Translations under genes and position numbers: made by a program | Notes under the pieces: generated by a model | Seen by the model: the letters and a program-made list of their open reading frames with translations, nothing else | What the model was told of the DNA's origin: nothing | The model's database searches: none | Assembly: GCA_014729935.1 (NCBI GenBank) | Contig: WJJB01000498.1 | Location: forward strand, 1 to 10,351 | Direction of reading: 5' to 3' | DNA: 10,351 nucleotides | Origin: Candidatus Bathyarchaeota archaeon | Lineage (GTDB): Archaea > Asgardarchaeota > Lokiarchaeia > Sigyniarchaeales > Sigyniarchaeaceae | Shown here: one piece after another, positions 6,469-10,351 of the stretch | How the letters are laid out: the number at the start of each line of letters is the position of its first letter | How positions within the stretch are numbered: the stretch's first letter is position 1

Positions 6469-7062
6469 TCAATCAATAATGAGAATATCATCATCCTCAT
6501 CTTCATCGCTGGGAGGATTCTCGAAGAAATATTGTGCGGCTTCCAAACAAGTGGGATAGTTTAGTGGGTCCTCCGGATTTGGATGAGTTATCAACATTTC
6601 CAATGCCTTGACGGTAGTGCTCAAGTCACTCAATTGGGACCATTTCTTCAGCACGTTCAAGCAGATGTATCCTGTTTCGTAAGGATCTATATTTGGATGG
6701 AAGATGGGACTTAACCACAGGAACTTGATGCCACCAGGATAGGGAAATTCCCTGTTAATTTCAATCTGGATCCGGTGGTTATAGGTTGGTTTCAGGTCTT
6801 CTCCTTCCTTAACGAATCCTTTTGCGTGAACGCGGATGATGAATTGGACGGTATCTTCATTTTCATTCAGTGAACCATCCTCTAGAACTCCCATCTGTTT
6901 CAATACATTCAATTCATTCTGGATTCTGGATTGCCATATTTCTAATGGAAGACTGGGCGTATTGGACCACCTCGGCGTTGATAACCAGTAATTGCTGATA
7001 TGACTAAGGGCTGAAAGATATAAAAATATGATTTCAGCTCGATTGGTGGAAAATGGAGACAA
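6469..7062 (-). CDS. Ubiquitin-conjugating enzyme (E2) with acidic tail
   Basis: Seen: a UBC fold in order. Helix 1 is WQSRIQNELNVLKQMG (43-58). The strands are VQFIIRVHA (72-80) and HRIQIEINREFPYPGG (96-111), the latter ending in the usual Y-P-x-x-P type turn. Then come FHPNID (121-126, HPN motif), GYICLNVL (131-138, catalytic Cys134), Trp141, and PNPEDPLN (161-168). Two extra residues lie between HPN and the Cys compared with UbcH5-type E2s. The C-terminus is acidic (DEDEDDD, 186-192). Known: E2s carry ubiquitin-like proteins as a thioester; Asgard archaea encode E1-E2-RING systems. The initiator is odd. TTG 7060-7062 is the only standard start upstream of helix 1 in frame, so the first ~40 residues are uncertain. 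It lies 46 bp after the membrane gelsolin-like gene and 24 bp before the methyltransferase. No ubiquitin, E1 or E3 gene is in the window. Confidence 0.92.
   Translation of the reverse strand: MSPFSTNRAEIIFLYLSALSHISNYWLSTPRWSNTPSLPLEIWQSRIQNELNVLKQMGVLEDGSLNENEDTVQFIIRVHAKGFVKEGEDLKPTYNHRIQIEINREFPYPGGIKFLWLSPIFHPNIDPYETGYICLNVLKKWSQLSDLSTTVKALEMLITHPNPEDPLNYPTCLEAAQYFFENPPSDEDEDDDILIID
7017..7030 (-). promoter_or_regulatory. TATA-like element inside the 5' end of the E2 frame
   Basis: The minus strand reads CATATTTTTATATC, a good archaeal TATA-like sequence about 35-45 bases downstream of the putative TTG start. If functional, transcription would begin near 6990. No ATG or GTG would then precede helix 1 of the E2, so its role is unclear. 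Confidence 0.25.
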
Positions 7063-7108
7063 AAAAGAGTAAAATGTGGTTATTGAAATTGGTGTACCAA
7101 GGGAATGT

Positions 7109-7828
7109 TCATTCTTGCATGATTCGAATGACTTCGATGATGAATCCTATCGTGAATGGAGCGAAAGCAACAACTTCCATCACCAGCAACAAGAGTTGGA
7201 ATACACCAAAGGTTTCTACATTCCATTCAACCTGTTCCCCATAGTATGGCCTGAGCCAGTTCACATACAGAATTGCCAAGACACCCATGCCTAAGCCTAT
7301 TATGAGCGTGATGGCCATGTACTTCCTTCCTGATATTAGGGATAACGCTGCTGCGACGCCAAAGGCGATCAAGCCAATTCCCGTGAATATGGTCAACGTC
7401 TCGAGCCAATTGTTAAAAGCTCCTGATATCTGGTTAGCAACTGTGGTAATGCCCACATCCTCGCTGTAGAGATTATAAATCACGAAGATGGCAAATCCAA
7501 CTCCCACGAGACCCGCTACCATGCCCGCGATTGCAAGAATGCGCGTTTTCCCCTTTCCAAGTCTGCTTCCAAGGAGCCGCTTGATCTCAGCTTGCAGTTC
7601 TGGCGAGGGGGAGCGACCCACCTTTTGGAATTGGAATGAAGAATATCTATCCTTGAGGGATAACAGGAGTTTCTTTGCTTCGTTCTGGTCCTTTATTTTC
7701 GACTTTGGCCCATGCCAGATGTAAATTACCCTATTCTCAGTGTCCACGAGTAGGGCAACGTCCCGAACCGAAAGTCGAGGTGTTTCCACCCATTTACCCG
7801 CTTTAAAAGCATATGCAAATACTCTCAT
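7109..7828 (-). CDS. Gelsolin-like domain fused to four membrane helices
   Basis: Seen: 239 residues. Residues 1-90 are homologous to the head of the 799-residue protein encoded downstream: DVALLVDTENRVIYIWHGPKSK (23-44) aligns with VAFIVDLEHKIIYAWHGVNSSK there, and the following polar helix and FQFQKVGRSPSPELQAEIKRLL segment also correspond. Four hydrophobic helices follow, at about 97-121, 144-167, 171-192 and 207-236. Positive residues before helix 1 (GKGKTR) and between helices 2 and 3 (SGRK) predict both termini, and so the gelsolin-like domain, in the cytoplasm. No signal peptide is seen. Inference: a membrane anchor or sensor for the same partner as the downstream protein. The ATG at 7828 starts directly at the domain. 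It appears to head an operon with the E2 and methyltransferase genes. I do not recognise the membrane domain. Confidence 0.9.
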   Translation of the reverse strand: MRVFAYAFKAGKWVETPRLSVRDVALLVDTENRVIYIWHGPKSKIKDQNEAKKLLLSLKDRYSSFQFQKVGRSPSPELQAEIKRLLGSRLGKGKTRILAIAGMVAGLVGVGFAIFVIYNLYSEDVGITTVANQISGAFNNWLETLTIFTGIGLIAFGVAAALSLISGRKYMAITLIIGLGMGVLAILYVNWLRPYYGEQVEWNVETFGVFQLLLLVMEVVAFAPFTIGFIIEVIRIMQE

Positions 7829-7975
7829 GTCTTAACACCGATCCGTTATCGTGATTGCGTTTTTCTCTCGATTATTGCATCATTCTCCCGAGCATGATCA
7901 CAGGAGCCGTGTGCCTGCTTACCATGAAATAACGGGGTAATGACCGGAAATTTGTTATTATTTAATCTGTCCCAA

Positions 7976-7994
7976 TTGTTTAAATAACTTTTCT
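7976..7994 (-). promoter_or_regulatory. Candidate promoter for the membrane gelsolin-like gene and its operon
   Basis: The minus strand reads AAAAGTTATTTAAACAAT, resembling an A-rich BRE followed by a TATA box. It lies about 150 bases upstream of the ATG at 7828, so the leader would be long. A second, nearer TATA-like stretch, AGATTAAATAATAA (about 7950-7965), would shorten it. Confidence 0.35.
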
Positions 7995-8183
7995 CGCCGT
8001 AATCCAAGATTCGGAAGAGCAAGTAACTCTCCCCCCGTGAAAAGGAGATTTGAACCAAGGTTCTGCTCGAGACGGGTGATGAGATTATAATCGAGATTCA
8101 TGACGCGTGCATTCTAATTCATACCATGAAGCGCCACAACAGGTAAGGATGTGTCCACTCCCGATGGTGAAGGCAAGCCCCCT

Positions 8184-8206
8184 GAATTCTTTATTTTTTA
8201 GAATTC
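8184..8206 (+). terminator. Hairpin with T-rich loop, possible terminator
   Basis: Arms GAATTCT (8184-8190) and AGAATTC (8200-8206) pair perfectly around the loop TTATTTTTT, and TTTC follows. It could terminate a short plus-strand transcript or act as a protein-binding palindrome. No transcript upstream is established. Confidence 0.3.
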
Positions 8207-8509
8207 TTTCAATACCGTGAAATGCGAAGCTAAAATCGTCTCCCGTCTCGGGGGCAATTTAAGTACATGCATCAATTCGCACGGTTCTTTGTAATATGTG
8301 CGTATTTCCAATATTAGGTTTCCATGCATGCTAGGATTTCCAGTTCAACTAGCTGTATTGGAGAAGATCCCCGTTACTCCCGCATGTTGGTTGCCGGACT
8401 TTCTTGGAAGGCAGAACCAGCAAAAAGTTAAATTCAACAAAGAACTGGAATTAAGGGGAATATCGCTGATGACTCCCAGTGATTGCACTGAATTAGGGAG
8501 CTTCAAGTC

Positions 8510-8517
8510 CTTATAAT
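8510..8517 (+). promoter_or_regulatory. TATA-like element of the two-domain gene
   Basis: CTTATAAT lies 41 bases before the ATG at 8558, placing a transcript start near 8540 and a leader of about 20 bases. This argues for translation from 8558 rather than from the ATG at 8522. Confidence 0.4.
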
Positions 8518-8557
8518 CTCAATGAATACCAAGTTCCATCATTACAGGGATCCATGC

Positions 8558-9058
8558 ATGAGAATTCGATTGATCTTTTCCACCACGAGTCCCAAGAAAG
8601 GGGTACCTTTAGAGCTCAAGCTTGCCATTCCCCCCAGCAGGCAGCACGGTTTCAATGAATTTGTCAAGGCTGCCCTTGCAGGGAATGAAGAGGTGATGTT
8701 TAGTTTTGAAACGCGAACGGAGGGCAAGATCAGGGATGCTGGCGTGAGGGGGACATTTAAGTTCCACCCAGTTGATCAATCTCCAGATTCTCTGGGAACG
8801 GGTGTTCCCATATCCAAGAAGATCGACATTGAACAACGCGCGACAGTAAGGATAGTTTTCTCTTCAAGAAGTCCCAAGAAACACGTCCCGATCGTGTTGA
8901 AATTCAAGGTGCCCCCTTCAAAAAGAGAGGGGTTCAGCCAATTCATCAACCAAGTCTTGGCTGGTGGATCCACGGTAATCATTTTCTTTGAGCTCATCAC
9001 CAAGGGAAAACGAGAAAAATCGAAAGTTCAAGGTGATTTTCACCTATACTTGAAGTAG
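8558..9058 (+). CDS. Small protein built from two copies of a ~70-residue domain, function unknown
   Basis: I do not recognise this gene. Seen: 166 residues from ATG 8558 (an in-frame ATG at 8522 would add 12). Two halves align without major gaps: residues 2-70 (MRIRLIFSTTSPKKGVPLEL and on) and residues 96-164 (TVRIVFSSRSPKKHVPIVLK and on). About 40% of positions are identical by eye. Shared features are F-S-x-x-S-P-K-K-x-V-P, L-K-x-x-x-P-P-S, G-F-x-x-F, L-A-G, V-x-x-x-F-E, T-x-G-K and a final V-x-G-x-F strand. A linker of about 25 residues (DQSPDSLGTGVPISKKIDIE) separates them. The pattern of beta strands and one helix, with no signal peptide or membrane segment, suggests a small soluble alpha/beta repeat. 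The start is chosen because the first domain begins at this Met and an AGGGAT element and TATA-like box precede it. It is the only plus-strand gene here and converges with the next gene. Confidence 0.78.
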   Translation: MRIRLIFSTTSPKKGVPLELKLAIPPSRQHGFNEFVKAALAGNEEVMFSFETRTEGKIRDAGVRGTFKFHPVDQSPDSLGTGVPISKKIDIEQRATVRIVFSSRSPKKHVPIVLKFKVPPSKREGFSQFINQVLAGGSTVIIFFELITKGKREKSKVQGDFHLYLK

Positions 9059-9073
9059 GAAATAGCTAATCGT

Positions 9074-9763
9074 TCACGGATTCATTTCACTTTGTCGTTG
9101 CATGCCATCGCAAGTGAGATTATTTTTGGCCCCATGTAATCGGAATAACGCAGTGCCAAGCGCGCATGTTGCGATGATGGGAAGGAATAGATCAAGCATA
9201 TTCAACATTGATCCAATTACAATTAATATTAATCTCTCGGAGCGTCCAAGCAATCCAATATCCATGTCTATTCCCGATTTTGCTAGCTCGGCCCTTGCTC
9301 TCGTGTAGCTGGTCATGTACGCGCCAATGAGAAGGATGGCTACCCATATCCATGTTGGGATAATGTAGAGCCAAGGTAAAGGCAACACGCTTCCCGTTGA
9401 GAAATCTCCATGACAAAAATCCCGCAAAGCCGGGCCCATGAACACGATTGCATCGGAAATTCTATCAACCGATGAGTCCAAGATCCCCCCAAAGCGGGTC
9501 ACCTTCCCAGTGATTCGAGCGATGCTCCCATCAACCCCGTCCATCAAGCCTGCGATGAAGATCAAGGCGCCGTATATTCGTATTGCGATGTGAAATCCCT
9601 GGAATAGCAACATGGACGCTAGAGCAATGATCGAGCATCCGAGCATGGTCATCGTTGCTTGATTGGGTTTCATGCCGATTTTTACCATGCCCTGCGCCAT
9701 CTTGATAACCAAGGGCTTGAAAATTTTACGCACGCGCCATCTCGAAGGCATTTCACCCACCAT
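9074..9763 (-). CDS. CDP-alcohol phosphotransferase, probably archaetidylinositol phosphate synthase
   Basis: It should transfer a phospho-lipid group from a CDP-activated diether lipid to an alcohol such as inositol phosphate, in the membrane. Numbering from GTG 9766, the full family signature D-x2-D-G-x2-A-R-x8-G-x3-D-x3-D is present: Asp76, Asp79-Gly80, Ala83-Arg84, Gly93, Asp97, Asp101. Hydrophobic helices lie at about 37-58, 61-75, 103-113, 134-152 and 177-208. The segments SYTRARAE (153-160) and GLLGRSERLILI (171-182) are like those of archaeal AIP synthases and bacterial PIP synthases, hence the assignment; a different head group is possible. ATG 9763 is preferred over GTG 9766, and Met at 9751 is a further alternative. 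The gene follows trmI by only 22 bp and is probably co-transcribed. It ends 15 bp from the convergent two-domain gene. Confidence 0.85.
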   Translation of the reverse strand: MVGEMPSRWRVRKIFKPLVIKMAQGMVKIGMKPNQATMTMLGCSIIALASMLLFQGFHIAIRIYGALIFIAGLMDGVDGSIARITGKVTRFGGILDSSVDRISDAIVFMGPALRDFCHGDFSTGSVLPLPWLYIIPTWIWVAILLIGAYMTSYTRARAELAKSGIDMDIGLLGRSERLILIVIGSMLNMLDLFLPIIATCALGTALFRLHGAKNNLTCDGMQRQSEMNP

Positions 9764-9785
9764 CACTAAACGATCTATTTACATT

Positions 9786-10351
9786 TCACCCGTCCAAGAA
9801 ATCCATGTCTCCTGGTTCCAATTTCCCGATTTTCCCCTGGGCTTCCAACTTTCTAATGAGCATTTTCCTATTTTTCCTCGTCCAATCAAGGGGGGGGGAT
9901 TCATTGATCTTGGTGGCAAATAGAATGAACCCGGTATGATGTCCAAGATTCCGTGGCCTGGTCGCGTTTTCTCGAACCTGCCATTTCCGAACTGCAACAT
10001 CGACCACCTCGATATCGAACCATTTTCCTTGTTTGAGTTTTTTCACGAGACGACTGACCTGCTCGATGACCGGCATGAAGGAGCATAACTTACCACAAGG
10101 TTTCAAGATGTCCCAAGCAAGATCAACGGCTTGGTCCGGTACTGGCAAGTCCAAGATGATCGCGTCAAAGGGACCATCCTCCCGTATGGTTGATTGGGTT
10201 GCTGGGTCCAAGATATTGCCCATTCTTGCCTCTATGGTATCTTGGAAACCTAATTCTTGGATGTTTTTAACCGCCGCATGGTGATGGCTACTTTCAATCT
10301 CGTAGGTGATAATTTTCCCCTGAAATCCGACCGTGGCACCCAGCATGATGG
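9786..10351 (-). CDS. trmI: tRNA (adenine-N1)-methyltransferase TrmI, C-terminal part, cut by the right edge
   Basis: It methylates N1 of adenosine in the T-loop of tRNA (A58, and A57 in archaea), using SAM. Seen: about 188 codons open to the window edge, so the N-terminus and the SAM motif I are outside. Numbered from the first visible Met, ITYEIESSHHHAAVKNIQELG (13-33) contains the acidic SAM-ribose residue. DAIILDLPVPDQAV (61-74) is the catalytic-loop motif D-L-P-x-P. LKPCGKLCSFMPVIEQVSRL (81-100) and the RPR-x4-HHTGF segment (130-140) are characteristic of the TrmI family. The tail beyond about residue 148 (charged, KNRKMLIRKLEAQGKIGKLE) extends past the fold. The codon before the visible Met is also open, so this Met is internal. 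The gene is followed after 22 bp by the CDP-alcohol phosphotransferase. Confidence 0.9.
   Translation of the reverse strand, partial: IMLGATVGFQGKIITYEIESSHHHAAVKNIQELGFQDTIEARMGNILDPATQSTIREDGPFDAIILDLPVPDQAVDLAWDILKPCGKLCSFMPVIEQVSRLVKKLKQGKWFDIEVVDVAVRKWQVRENATRPRNLGHHTGFILFATKINESPPLDWTRKNRKMLIRKLEAQGKIGKLEPGDMDFLDG

Larger units (their letters stand above)
7829..8557. other. Long intergenic region between divergent genes
   Basis: About 730 bp without a gene I can support. It must hold the promoters of both flanking genes. Minus-strand TATA-like stretches are AGATTAAATAATAAC and GAAAAGTTATTTAAAC (about 7950-7995). Inverted repeats are seen at 8052-8063 (GAACC-AA-GGTTC), 8066-8095 (CTCGA...TCGAG, also containing the palindrome GATTATAATC), 8184-8206 (GAATTCT, nine-base T-rich loop, AGAATTC) and 8215-8284 (a bulged nine-pair stem). 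The 10-mer TCCATGCATG occurs at 8331-8340 and again at 8551-8560. The small open frames at 7846-8058 and 8298-8516 have non-ATG starts and no recognisable content. A structured non-coding RNA is possible, but I could not match a known class. Confidence 0.5.

Noticed and set aside
7846..8058. Minus-strand 70-codon frame in the intergenic region, starting at TTG
   Set aside because: No ATG, no ribosome binding site and no recognisable motif. It overlaps the likely promoter of the membrane gelsolin-like gene.
8035..8065. tRNA T-arm-like sequence GGTTCAAATCTCC on the minus strand
   Set aside because: The five bases before TTCAAAT (CTTGG) do not pair with those after it (CTCCT) beyond two pairs, and no acceptor, D or anticodon stems can be formed around it.
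8076..8185. C/D-box sRNA-like boxes (GTGATGA at 8076-8082 and CTGA at 8182-8185)
   Set aside because: The boxes are more than 100 bases apart with no internal D'/C' boxes and no terminal stem. Archaeal C/D sRNAs are usually much shorter.
8298..8516. Plus-strand 72-codon frame starting at GTG just upstream of the two-domain gene
   Set aside because: No ribosome binding site, no similarity to the downstream repeated domain and no recognisable composition. It may be chance in a gene-free stretch.

Overview
The window most likely comes from an Asgard archaeon. It carries a canonical ubiquitin-conjugating (E2) fold protein and two proteins with gelsolin-like heads, one continuing into a very long charged helix and a polyproline tail. 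Next to these lie archaeal-type housekeeping genes (a TrmI-type tRNA methyltransferase and a CDP-alcohol phosphotransferase resembling archaetidylinositol phosphate synthase) and AT-rich, TATA-like promoter sequences. No marker gene such as rRNA is present, so the lineage within Asgard cannot be named from this sequence.

Layout: nearly everything is on the minus strand. At the left edge is the N-terminal 163 residues of a thiolase (1-491). Next comes about 650 bp without an intact gene. It holds a decayed C-terminal fragment of an IS200/IS605-type TnpB and the matching right-end hairpin. glmS (1152-2990) follows, ending at an intrinsic-like terminator. Then comes a four-gene minus-strand stretch, read from right to left: a gelsolin-like head plus four membrane helices (7109-7828), the E2 protein (6469-7062), a class I SAM methyltransferase (5725-6444), and a 799-residue gelsolin-head/long-helix/polyproline protein (3242-5641). 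The first three are spaced by only 46 and 24 bp and look like one operon. The fourth has its own candidate TATA boxes.

To the right is a roughly 730-bp region without a convincing gene (7829-8557), with several inverted repeats and promoter-like elements. Then comes the only plus-strand gene, a small protein made of two copies of a ~70-residue domain that I do not recognise (8558-9058). It converges, 15 bp apart, with a minus-strand pair: the CDP-alcohol phosphotransferase and, upstream of it, a trmI gene that runs off the right edge.

How the genes might work together: the homologous gelsolin-like heads on a membrane protein and on a long polyproline-tailed rod suggest a membrane-linked actin-cytoskeleton module. 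The E2 and the methyltransferase between them are candidate modifiers of it. That link is inferred from position and domain content only. No actin, profilin, ubiquitin, E1 or RING gene lies in the window.
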